Shown in pieces: positions 16,708 through 24,706 of a stretch of DNA of 64,000 nucleotides (its first letter is position 1; each line of letters opens with the position of its first letter). Both the position numbers and the translations under genes were made by a program. Source of the stretch: an uncultured Collinsella sp. (GTDB taxonomy: Bacteria > Actinomycetota > Coriobacteriia > Coriobacteriales > Coriobacteriaceae); NCBI GenBank assembly GCA_902479135.1, contig CABSNU010000001.1, positions 62,001 to 126,000 of the forward strand. Reading direction: 5' to 3'. Under the pieces are notes generated by a model. That model was not told the DNA's origin. It did not search any database and worked only from the letters and a program-made list of their open reading frames with translations.

Positions 16708-18147
16708 ATGTCCGTTAACCCTGCTAGCGTCACCAATCCGCCTGCGCAGTTTCCCGAGGACTTTGTCTTTGGCGGCGCCACCGCTGCCTACCAAGTAGAG
16801 GGCGAGACCCGCACTCACGGTAAGGGCAAGGTCGCCTGGGACGACTTCCTGGAGGCCCAGGGGCGCTTTTCCCCCGATCCCGCTTCGGACTTCTACAACC
16901 AGTACCCCGTCGACCTGGAGCTGTGCGAGGAGTTTGGCATCAACGGCATCCGCCTCTCCATTGCCTGGAGCCGCATCTTCCCCAACGGCACCGGTGAGAT
17001 TAACCCCGAGGGCGTCCAGTTCTATCACGACCTTTTCGCCGAATGTCACAAGCATCACGTTGAGCCGTTTGTCACGCTGCATCACTTTGACACGCCGCTT
17101 CCCCTCTTTGAGAAGGGCGACTTCCTCAACCGCGAGACCATCGACGCCTTTGTGGACTTTGCCACCTTCTGCTTTAAGGAGTACGCCGACCAGGTGACCT
17201 ATTGGTTCACCTTTAACGAGATTTGGGCCGATGCCTCCAACACCTACATCGAGGGCACCTTCCCCGGCGGCGTCAAGGCGCATCTGGCCGAGGCTTTCCA
17301 GTGCGAGCACAACATGATGCTCGCCCACGCCAAGGCCGTACTGGCCTTCCACAACGGCGGTTTTAAGGGCAAGATCGGCGTCATTCAGTCGTTGGAGTTT
17401 AAGTATCCGCTCAACGAGAACGACCCCGCCGACATCAAAGCCGCCAACAACGAGCACGTGCTGCAGAACCAGTTCTTGCTCGACGCCACCTTCCGTGGCG
17501 ACTACGCGCCCGACACCCTCGAGTGCGCCAACCGTCTGGCTGCCGTCTCGGGCGGCACCATCGAGATCCTGGACGAGGACCTCGAGATTATGCGCGAGGC
17601 CGCGCTCTACAACGACTACCTGGGCGTTAACAACTACCAGTGCCGTTTTTTGAAGGCTTACGATGGCGAGAACGACCTGCACCACAACGGTACGGGCGAG
17701 AAGGGCACCGGCCGCTGGCGCGTTAAGGGTATTGGCGAGCATGTGAACAAGCCCGGCATCCCCACCACCGACTGGGACTGGATCATCTATCCCGAGGGTC
17801 TGTTCGATCTGCTCGTCTACATTAAGCAGCGCTACCCCAACTACAAGCAGATCTTCATTACTGAAAACGGCATGGGCTACAAGGACCCCTACAAGGACGG
17901 TTTTGTGGACGACCAGCCGCGCATCGACTACATCGAGCAGCACCTGCGTTGGCTGCTCAAGGCTATGGAGGTGGGCGTCAACGTGGGCGGCTACTTCCTG
18001 TGGAGCCTGCAGGACCAGTTCTCCTGGACCAACGGATACAACAAGCGCTATGGCTTCTTCTACGTTGACTTTGAAACCCAGAAGCGCACGCCCAAGGCAA
18101 GCGCCTACTGGTACAAGCACGTAGCGCAGACCCGTCGTCTGGACTAG
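16708..18147 (+). CDS. lacG: 6-phospho-beta-galactosidase, GH1 (module 1)
   Basis: 479-residue glycoside hydrolase family 1 enzyme (LacG usual length about 470) hydrolysing lactose-6-phosphate-type sugars in the cytoplasm. Acid/base Glu171 in WFTFNEIW and nucleophile Glu386 in FITENGMG are present. The phosphate-binding loop SWTNGYNKRYG has Ser439, Lys446 and Tyr448 equivalents of the LacG phosphate site, and Trp440 at the position that marks galactosidases over 6-phospho-beta-glucosidases (known from Lactococcus LacG). Second gene of the lacE-lacG unit. Very similar to the 26561 protein, less so to 19788. Confidence 0.92.
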   Translation: MSVNPASVTNPPAQFPEDFVFGGATAAYQVEGETRTHGKGKVAWDDFLEAQGRFSPDPASDFYNQYPVDLELCEEFGINGIRLSIAWSRIFPNGTGEINPEGVQFYHDLFAECHKHHVEPFVTLHHFDTPLPLFEKGDFLNRETIDAFVDFATFCFKEYADQVTYWFTFNEIWADASNTYIEGTFPGGVKAHLAEAFQCEHNMMLAHAKAVLAFHNGGFKGKIGVIQSLEFKYPLNENDPADIKAANNEHVLQNQFLLDATFRGDYAPDTLECANRLAAVSGGTIEILDEDLEIMREAALYNDYLGVNNYQCRFLKAYDGENDLHHNGTGEKGTGRWRVKGIGEHVNKPGIPTTDWDWIIYPEGLFDLLVYIKQRYPNYKQIFITENGMGYKDPYKDGFVDDQPRIDYIEQHLRWLLKAMEVGVNVGGYFLWSLQDQFSWTNGYNKRYGFFYVDFETQKRTPKASAYWYKHVAQTRRLD

Positions 18148-18193
18148 CGGCTTGCGGGGTTACCCGCCCACATAACCTGTCCCCATTTCTCAG

Positions 18194-18236
18194 CCGGGGG
18201 TGGCACGTCACACGGCGCGCCGCCCCCGGTCTTTTT
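18194..18236 (+). terminator. Terminator after lacG-1
   Basis: CCGGGGGTGG (18194-18203) pairs with CCGCCCCCGG (18220-18229), followed by CTTTTT. Confidence 0.8.
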
Positions 18237-18251
18237 GGGCGGTTCGGGGTC

Positions 18252-18395
18252 CGTTTGTCTCAATCTGTAACATCTAGCCGAGTTTTTGGGTCCTAGCTGT
18301 TACAGATTGAGACGAACAGGATTGCTCTTTCCGAAGAATCTAAATCTGTAACACGTAGCCCGCTTTTGACCGTCTACCTGTTACAAATCGAGACA
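18252..18395. repeat. Palindromic repeat pair, locus 1
   Basis: Copy A at 18252-18318: outer arms GTCTCAATCTGTAACA/TGTTACAGATTGAGAC with inner TCTAGCC...TCCTAGCTG. Copy B at 18337-18395 has the B-type centre CACGTAGCCCGCTTTTGACC. Same two-copy unit occurs at 23263, 28074 and 33901. Confidence 0.85.
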
Positions 18396-18408
18396 AACGG
18401 AGTAGGAC

Positions 18409-19437
18409 CTAACCCCGTATGTCCCTAACAGTCGAGCGTTCGACCAGCGTGCTCGGCACATGAATCGCCTCGATAGACGAGCTCTCTCCAATCGCCGCCT
18501 CAAACGCAAGCTTACCGACACCGCGCAAATCAAATCGCAGCGTCGTCAGCCGATTGTGAGGAACAAGTCCCTCGAGTGCGTCGTCGATACCAACCACGCT
18601 CACGTCGTCGGGCACGGACAGGCCCGCGTTCTCGAGCGCGGCGATAACGCCCAGCGCCATCTGGTCATTTGCCGCAAGCACGGCAGTCGGCGTCTGCGAC
18701 CCGCCGGCAAGCACCTCGGCCGCAATCCGCTCGCCCATGGCGTACCCACTGTCCGCACTCCAATCGCCACGCAGCATCGGAGCGGCATCGACATGAGCAC
18801 GACCCAGCGTATCGCGCCAACCGGCCTCACGAAAACGCGAGGAAATCGAGTTTTCCGGACCCGCCACAAACCGCATATTCGAGTGACCATGTTCCAGCAG
18901 ATAATTGGTCAACAGCTCGCACGAACCATACTGGTCGGAGTCGATCGTCGTGCAGCGCGGATGCGCATACATGGACAGGATGACCGTTCGCACTCCCGGC
19001 TGGGGAACAAACTCCTCAAAATCGGGAGCCATGCGGTTCATGTTGAGAATCATGCCGTCGACGGGTCGCTCGACCATGCGGCGCGAGGCATCGGCAAGTG
19101 CATAGGGCTTGTCGCCGCCCATCTCGATCATAGTGACGGCAAAATCATGCTCGCGCGCCGCTTGCATGATACCCTCGAGCGTCGCCAGGTTACCGACACG
19201 TGTGATGTTGTACATGCACAGGCCAATAGAACGATACGACCCGCCGCGCAACGCCGCTCCAGCAAAATTGGGACGAAAGCCCAGCTCTTCCATGGCGGCC
19301 AGCACACGCTTGCGCGTCTTTTCCGTCACGTTGGGCATACCGTTGACCACGCGAGACACAGTCTGGCGGCTCACGCCAGCGAGCGCCGCAACCTCTGCCG
19401 CGCTCGCCGAACGACCATTCCTTGTCTGCTGATCCAT
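18409..19437 (-). CDS. LacI-family repressor (LacI-3)
   Basis: About 342-residue LacI/GalR repressor. HTH SAAEVAALAGVSRQTVSRV and hinge NGMPNVT are very close to LacI-1; sensor domain ends DDALEGLVPHNRLTTLRFDLRG. The start is uncertain: ATG at 19437 has its GGAAGG too close, while GTG at 19446 (three codons earlier) has GGGAAG at proper distance. Divergent from the GH1-IICB operon at 19788; the 344-bp region between holds three TGTTAACGTGCTCAT-type operators. Likely represses that operon and itself in response to a phospho-sugar. Confidence 0.88.
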   Translation of the reverse strand: MDQQTRNGRSASAAEVAALAGVSRQTVSRVVNGMPNVTEKTRKRVLAAMEELGFRPNFAGAALRGGSYRSIGLCMYNITRVGNLATLEGIMQAAREHDFAVTMIEMGGDKPYALADASRRMVERPVDGMILNMNRMAPDFEEFVPQPGVRTVILSMYAHPRCTTIDSDQYGSCELLTNYLLEHGHSNMRFVAGPENSISSRFREAGWRDTLGRAHVDAAPMLRGDWSADSGYAMGERIAAEVLAGGSQTPTAVLAANDQMALGVIAALENAGLSVPDDVSVVGIDDALEGLVPHNRLTTLRFDLRGVGKLAFEAAIGESSSIEAIHVPSTLVERSTVRDIRG

Positions 19438-19495
19438 GCCTTCCACGCTAACCTGCTTCCCAACTATTCCCCGCGCCCATGGCGCATCGTACATA

Positions 19496-19670
19496 CATTG
19501 ATAACGTGCTCATGATACCCGAGCCATATACCACAACATGAAAACTTCTGTCAATCAAAACCGCTTACCGAACAAATACAACCGTTCGCGGCTGTTTGAA
19601 GTTGTTTTGTTTCTATACATCCCAGCCGGATGTTAACGTGCTCATTGTCAAATGTTCACGTGCTCATTTT
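19496..19670. promoter_or_regulatory. LacI-3 operators
   Basis: ATTGATAACGTGCTCATGAT near 19497, ATGTTAACGTGCTCATT at 19630-19646 and ATGTTCACGTGCTCATTTT at 19652-19670. The last two are direct repeats 22 bp apart. One base differs from the LacI-1 operator class (GTGCTC versus GTACTC). Confidence 0.72.
19560..19591 (+). promoter_or_regulatory. Tandem ACCGTTCACCG-type motif pair (module 2)
   Basis: ACCGCTTACCG at 19560 and ACCGTTCGCGG at 19581, 21 bp apart, in the LacI-3/GH1 region. Confidence 0.5.
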
Positions 19671-19787
19671 GGTTCTAATCATTTTAAGATAGTGTTTATC
19701 GGGCTTTTTCACCGCTGAACGCTAACCAGGGAGCCTCCTGAGCGCAAACGCACAATATCGAACAGCGAGACGAGAGGGTGTATGCAT

Positions 19788-21230
19788 ATGTCTTTGCTAA
19801 ACCGCGTACAGCAGCTGCCGAAGGGCTTTGTTTGGGGCGCCGCAACCGCCGCGTACCAAACGGAAGGTTCCACGAAGGTGGCAGGCAAGGGTAAGACCAT
19901 GTGGGACGATTACCTTGTCGCCCAGGGTCGCTTTTTGCCCGACCCGGCCAGTGATTTCTACAACCGCTACGAGGAGGATATCCGCCTTTCTGCCGAGCAT
20001 GGACTCAACGCCATTCGTGTGTCCATCGCCTGGACCCGCATCTTCCCCAACGGCGACGATGCCGAACCCCTCGCCGAGGGCGTTAAGCACTACCACGAGC
20101 TGTTCGCCTGCTGCAAAAAGTATGGCGTCGAGCCCTATGTGTCCCTGCATCACTTTGACTCCCCCGCCGCCCTGTTCAACCAGGGCGACTGGCTCAACCG
20201 CAAGACCGTCGACGCCTATGTGCGCTATGCCGAGTTCTGCTTCCGCGAGTTCCGCGAGGTCAAGAATTGGTTCACCATCAACGAGCTCATCAGCCTCTCG
20301 CACTCCCAATACATCCAAGGCAACTTCCCGCCCAACCATCACTTTGATGTGACGAGCGGCATCCAGAGCCAGCACAACGAGCTCGTTGCCCACGCCCGCG
20401 CCGTCAACCTGTATAAGGATCTTGACGAGACCGAGCACCTGGGCGGACGCATTGGCATGGTCAACGTCCTGACGCCGGCATATCCTGCCACAGACTCGCC
20501 CGCCGACCAGCACGCCGCCGACCTGTACAACGCCTTCTACACCGACTTCATCATGGACGGCGCCTTCCTGGGTCACTACTCCGCGCGCACCCTCTCACTC
20601 ATCAACGAGATTCTGCGTGCCAACAACGCCACGCTTACGGTTGAGGACAGCGACATGGAGGAGCTCGCCAAGGCGGCGCCCCGCAACGATATGTTCGGCC
20701 TCAACTACTATCAGTCGGCGTTTATCGCCGCCTACGATGGCGAGTCCACCAACAGCTTTAACGGCACCGGAGACAAGGGCACCTCGTGCTTTAAGTTTAA
20801 GGGCGTCGGGCAGCAGGTCGATATGCCGGGTATCCCCACCACCGACTGGGATTGGCTCATCTACCCGCAAGGCCTCTACGACACGCTCAAGCACATCAGC
20901 GCCACCTATCCCAACCTCCCCGTCATCTATATCACCGAAAACGGCCTGGGCCACAAGGACCCCGAGCCCGACGCAAACGGCATCGTCGCCGATCCCGAGC
21001 GCATCGACTTTGTCGACCAGCACATGGAGAAGGTGCTCCAGGCGCGTGCCGAGGGCGTCGACGTCCAGGGCTACTTTATCTGGAGCCTGCAGGACCAGTT
21101 CTCGTGGGCCAATGGCTATAACAAGCGCTACGGCCTGTTCTACATCGACTTCGACACGCAAAAACGCTACATCAAGCAGTCGGCACTCTGGTACAAGGAG
21201 CTCGCCGACACTATGGCGGACGCGCAGTAG
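19788..21230 (+). CDS. GH1 6-phospho-beta-galactosidase-like enzyme (module 2)
   Basis: 480-residue family 1 glycosidase. Acid/base Glu in FTINELISL (about residue 167), nucleophile in YITENGLG, and the SWANGYNKRYG phosphate loop with Trp at the galactosidase-specific position. It differs from the module 1 and 3 enzymes around the active site (INELISL for FNEIxA) and in the middle (NFPPNHHFD), so it may cleave another galactoside such as phosphorylated beta-galactosyl disaccharides. The second of two near ATGs was chosen because GAGAGGG is 9 nt away. It precedes its transporter gene, the reverse of the other modules. Confidence 0.88.
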   Translation: MSLLNRVQQLPKGFVWGAATAAYQTEGSTKVAGKGKTMWDDYLVAQGRFLPDPASDFYNRYEEDIRLSAEHGLNAIRVSIAWTRIFPNGDDAEPLAEGVKHYHELFACCKKYGVEPYVSLHHFDSPAALFNQGDWLNRKTVDAYVRYAEFCFREFREVKNWFTINELISLSHSQYIQGNFPPNHHFDVTSGIQSQHNELVAHARAVNLYKDLDETEHLGGRIGMVNVLTPAYPATDSPADQHAADLYNAFYTDFIMDGAFLGHYSARTLSLINEILRANNATLTVEDSDMEELAKAAPRNDMFGLNYYQSAFIAAYDGESTNSFNGTGDKGTSCFKFKGVGQQVDMPGIPTTDWDWLIYPQGLYDTLKHISATYPNLPVIYITENGLGHKDPEPDANGIVADPERIDFVDQHMEKVLQARAEGVDVQGYFIWSLQDQFSWANGYNKRYGLFYIDFDTQKRYIKQSALWYKELADTMADAQ

Positions 21231-21256
21231 CGCATCGCCTCGCTTTCCCCCGAGAA

Positions 21257-21293
21257 GGGAGCGGCCCTATGCGATACAAACCCAGCCGCTCCC
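21257..21293 (+). promoter_or_regulatory. Intercistronic hairpin between GH1 and IICB (module 2)
   Basis: GGGAGCGGC (21257-21265) pairs with GCCGCTCCC (21285-21293), followed by a C/T-rich tract; partial terminator or mRNA-stability hairpin inside the 176-bp gap. Confidence 0.55.
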
Positions 21294-21406
21294 CTCTCTC
21301 CCCCTGGGACCGACCCCGCCTGCACCCGGGCTTTTAGCAAGCGGGAGACCATATAGGTTTTCAACGTCCATGCCATTAAGATTTCATGCAAAGAGGAGCG
21401 TGAACT

Positions 21407-23167
21407 ATGGAATCGATCGTTAAGTTCTTGGAGAAAGGTCAGCCGTACTTCGACAAGGTCTCTAAGAACATCTACCTTCAGGCCATTAAAGACGGCTTTT
21501 TGGCAGCAATGCCCATCATCCTGTCTTCTTCTGTCTTCCTGCTTATTTCGACCCTGCCGGGCGTTGTCGCCACGGTCGGCGGCTTTACGCTGCCCGACTG
21601 GTGGAACGTCGACGTCGTGAACTTCTGCAACAAGGTTTACAACTTCACGATGGGCGTCGTGGGCATCATGGTCGCCGGCACCACCGCAAGCGCGCTGACC
21701 GGCTCCAAGAACCGCCGCATGCCTGCTGGCAAGGCCATCAACGCCACGAGCACCATGGTCGCCGCCATGTGCGCTATGCTCATCTTGGCCGTTACCCAGA
21801 CGAGTGCCAAGATCGACGGCGCCGATGTCTCGGTGTTCTTTACCGACAACATGGGCACCAAGGGCCTGCTGAGCTCCTTTGTCGCCGCATTTGCCACGGT
21901 CAACATCTATGCCTTCTGCATTAAGCGAGACATCACCATCAAGCTGCCCAAAGAAGTCCCCGGCGCCATCGCCCAGAACTTCCGCGACATCTTCGCCTTC
22001 AGCTTCTCCATCCTGTTTGTCGCCGTCATCGACGTTATCTGCCGCACCTGCTTGGCCGTCCCGTTTGCCAACGTCATCTCCACGCTGGTGAGCCCGCTGT
22101 TCGCCGCTGCCGATTCCTACGCCGGCCTCGCCCTCATCTGGTTCATGATCCCGCTGTTCTGGTTCATGGGCATCCACGGCCCCTCGGTCGTTAAGCCTGC
22201 CCTCAACGCCGCGCTGTTTGGCAACATCACCACCAACCTCGCCACGCTGCAGGCCGGCGGTCACCCCGCCCTCGCCCTGACCGAAAACTTCGGTAACTAC
22301 ATCGGCGAACTCGGCGGCACCGGCGCCACGTTCATTGTCCCGATCATCTTCCTGCTCTTTATGCGCTCCAAGCAGCTCAAGGCCGTCGGCAAAGCCTCTG
22401 TCGTGCCCGTGATGTTCGCCGTCAACGAGCCGCTGCTGTTCGCCGCGCCCATCATCCTCAACCCGTACTTCCTGATCCCGTTCCTGTTTGCCCCCGTGGC
22501 CAACGTCCTCATTGGTAAGTTCTTCATCGACTTTTTGGGCATGAACGGCTTTATCTATGCCATGCCGTGGGCACTCCCCGGACCGATCGGCACCTTCATC
22601 GACACCAACTTCCAGCCGATCTCTCTGGTCCTGGTTGTCGTCCTGCTGGTCGTTGACTTCTTGATCTACTACCCGTTCTGCAAGGCCTACGACAACGTCC
22701 TGTGCAAGCAGGAGGCCGAGACCCTGGCCGAAGAAGAGGCCGAGGAGACCAAGGCCGTCAAGACCGCTGCCGCCCCCGCCGTTGAGGCTCCTGTTGTCGA
22801 GACCGCTTCTGCCACTGAGGCCTCCGCAGCTCCGTCCGCCCTTAAGGGCAAGGATCTGAGGGTTCTGGTTCTGTGCGCTGGCGCCGGCACCTCTGCACTG
22901 CTCGCCAACGCGCTTAAGGAAGGCGCCGACGAGCTGGGCATCGACATTACCGCCAACGCCGGTGCCTACGGCAGCCACTACGCCATCATGGACCAGTACA
23001 ACGTCATCGTCCTGGCTCCGCAGGTTCGCACCTATTACAACGAGATGAAGGCCGACACCGACCGCCTGGGCATCACGCTGCTGTCGCCCAAGGGCAAACA
23101 GTACATCGACCTCACTAAGGATCCCAAGGGTGCCGTCGCCTGGATCGAGGAAAACCTCGAGGCATAA
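21407..23167 (+). CDS. PTS lactose-type transporter IICB (module 2)
   Basis: 586-residue IIC-linker-IIB protein of the lactose/chitobiose family. IIC helices span about residues 25-425, with GIHGPSVVKP and FAVNEPLLFAAPIILNP. The linker is Glu/Ala/Val-rich; the IIB phospho-cysteine is Cys490 in VLVLCAGAGTSA. AAGAGGAG precedes the ATG. It follows a GH1 gene in one operon, so it likely imports the substrate of that enzyme as a 6-phosphate. The IIB domain is closer to those at 24707 and 30124 (YGSHY..MDQYNVIVLAPQ) than to lacE-1. Confidence 0.92.
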   Translation: MESIVKFLEKGQPYFDKVSKNIYLQAIKDGFLAAMPIILSSSVFLLISTLPGVVATVGGFTLPDWWNVDVVNFCNKVYNFTMGVVGIMVAGTTASALTGSKNRRMPAGKAINATSTMVAAMCAMLILAVTQTSAKIDGADVSVFFTDNMGTKGLLSSFVAAFATVNIYAFCIKRDITIKLPKEVPGAIAQNFRDIFAFSFSILFVAVIDVICRTCLAVPFANVISTLVSPLFAAADSYAGLALIWFMIPLFWFMGIHGPSVVKPALNAALFGNITTNLATLQAGGHPALALTENFGNYIGELGGTGATFIVPIIFLLFMRSKQLKAVGKASVVPVMFAVNEPLLFAAPIILNPYFLIPFLFAPVANVLIGKFFIDFLGMNGFIYAMPWALPGPIGTFIDTNFQPISLVLVVVLLVVDFLIYYPFCKAYDNVLCKQEAETLAEEEAEETKAVKTAAAPAVEAPVVETASATEASAAPSALKGKDLRVLVLCAGAGTSALLANALKEGADELGIDITANAGAYGSHYAIMDQYNVIVLAPQVRTYYNEMKADTDRLGITLLSPKGKQYIDLTKDPKGAVAWIEENLEA

Positions 23168-23199
23168 GACGCTGACACCACCTGCCGCTTGCAGACAAT

Positions 23200-23243
23200 A
23201 AATGGCCCGTGCATCGATGTGTGATGCGCGGGCCATTTTGTTT
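23200..23243 (+). terminator. Terminator after IICB module 2
   Basis: AAATGGCCCGTGCAT pairs with ATGCGCGGGCCATTT (23223-23237) and is followed by TGTTT. Confidence 0.85.
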
Positions 23244-23262
23244 AGACCGCACCCGTCCTCCT

Positions 23263-23406
23263 GTTCATCTCAATCTGTAACATCTAGCCGAGTTTTTCGG
23301 TCCTAGCTGTTACAGATCGAGATGAACGCACAGGACAATCCTCTCAATCTCGATCTGTAACATCTAGCCGAGTATTTCGGCCCTACCTGTTACAGATTAA
23401 GACAAA
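23263..23406. repeat. Palindromic repeat pair, locus 2
   Basis: Copy A 23263-23327 has outer arms GTTCATCTC/GAGATGAAC, a compensated change from GTCTC/GAGAC at locus 1. Copy B 23347-23406 has CGATCTGTAACA/TGTTACAGATTAAG. Lies between the IICB terminator and the end of LacI-4. Confidence 0.85.
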
Positions 23407-23420
23407 CAGGCCGAGCACGT

Positions 23421-24422
23421 CTACGCCCGCAGGTCTTTCACGCTGGAACGCTCGACCAACACGCCCGAGACGAGCGTACGGCTTCTGGAGCTCGGAGCTT
23501 CCAGACCCGCGACGACCTCGTTGAGCGCACGGACGCCCAGCTCGCGGTGGCGAAACTTCACCGACGTCAGAATCGAGTTGGGAATCGTCTTATAGAGCTC
23601 ATCGTCGAAGCCGATCACGGACACATCATTGGGCACACTGAGCCCTTTGTCACGTAGAGCCATCATCACGCCGTTTGCCATGCAGTCGTTAGCAGCGAGG
23701 ACCGCCGTGCAATCGGGCTTATCGGCAAGCACAAGGCCCGCGGCATAGCCACTATCCGCATTCCAATCGCCTTGCAGAGGCTCGGGCGGCTCAATGCCAC
23801 GCGCCTCGAGTGCCGCACGCCAACCTTTCATACGGCACTGGCTCGACAACGACTCTTTCTTACCAGAGACGAAGTACACGTTTTTATGCCCGTGGTTCAA
23901 GAAGTACTCGCACGCCATGCGCGCGCCGCCCTCTTGGTCGTCACTGACGGTGGAGCAGGTAGGATGTTCCATCGGTGTGATAATCACCGTCTTGAGGTCT
24001 TTCGGTGCCTCAAAAGTATCAAAGTCATCGACCATCTGACGCAGGTTGAAGATCATGCCATCAACAGGCAGCTGCGACATCCTACGCGCCGCTTCGGCAA
24101 GGGTCATCTTCTCCCCCGCCCGCTTTTTGATCATCGTGAGCGCAAAGCCGCGTTCTTCGGCGGCATCTGCGATACCGTCAATCATGTCCACGGCACCGCC
24201 CGACAAGTGGAACAGCACCGCGCCGATGCACCCGTAACGGCCCAACTTGAGCGAACGCGCGGCAAAGTTGGTTCGAAACCCGAGCGCCTCCATTGCGGAA
24301 TGAACCTTATCGCGTGTCGACTCTCGCACGCTATCGGGCTCGTTGATCACACGCGAAACCGTCTTGAGAGAAACGCCCGCAGCAACTGCTACATCGTTCA
24401 TTGAGATATTTTTCTTGTCCAT
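23421..24422 (-). CDS. LacI-family repressor (LacI-4)
   Basis: 333-residue LacI/GalR regulator with HTH SMNDVAVAAGVSLKTVSRV (about residues 8-26) and hinge INEPDSV. The sensor domain contains SVIGFDDELYKTIPNSILTSVKFRHRELG. ATG at 24422 chosen because it begins the typical MxKKxISMNDVA start. Divergent from the IICB-GH1 module 3; the region between carries a perfect 20-bp palindrome AAATGACAACGTTGTCATTT and an imperfect copy, its probable operators. Recognition helix (LKT) differs from the other three LacI proteins here. Confidence 0.9.
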   Translation of the reverse strand: MDKKNISMNDVAVAAGVSLKTVSRVINEPDSVRESTRDKVHSAMEALGFRTNFAARSLKLGRYGCIGAVLFHLSGGAVDMIDGIADAAEERGFALTMIKKRAGEKMTLAEAARRMSQLPVDGMIFNLRQMVDDFDTFEAPKDLKTVIITPMEHPTCSTVSDDQEGGARMACEYFLNHGHKNVYFVSGKKESLSSQCRMKGWRAALEARGIEPPEPLQGDWNADSGYAAGLVLADKPDCTAVLAANDCMANGVMMALRDKGLSVPNDVSVIGFDDELYKTIPNSILTSVKFRHRELGVRALNEVVAGLEAPSSRSRTLVSGVLVERSSVKDLRA

Positions 24423-24504
24423 CGTTGCCACTACTTCTCCAGTCGGTTTTGCATCGCTTGTTTTTTGCGTTCTAGCATACACTACCTGCCCGACTGACAA
24501 ATCA

Positions 24505-24536
24505 GCCGTTTATCGGACGATATCGACCGTTCACCT
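24505..24536 (+). promoter_or_regulatory. Tandem ACCGTTCACCG-type motif pair (module 3)
   Basis: GCCGTTTATCG at 24505 and ACCGTTCACCT at 24526, 21 bp apart. Confidence 0.5.
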
Positions 24537-24559
24537 GTAAATCCTTGTTGCTCTTCCAA

Positions 24560-24603
24560 AAATGTCTTACGTTGTCATTAGCGAAATGACAACGTTGTCA
24601 TTT
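24560..24603. promoter_or_regulatory. LacI-4 operators
   Basis: AAATGACAACGTTGTCATTT at 24584-24603 is a perfect 20-bp palindrome; AAATGTCTTACGTTGTCATT just before it (24560-24579) is a degenerate copy 24 bp away. About 100 bp upstream of the IICB start. Confidence 0.8.
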
Positions 24604-24706
24604 CGCAATGCCTTCCTTAAGCAGGAAGGTTTCCGGGCAGTCCTGACCGTCCATCGACGACCAGTTCCATCCACATGCATCGCGCATCAAGTAGCAAAGG
24701 AGCTCT

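Noticed and set aside
21167..23236. 689-codon minus-strand open frame opposite IICB module 2
   Set aside because: Antisense shadow; low-complexity Gly/Asp/Val/Glu sequence and no family match.
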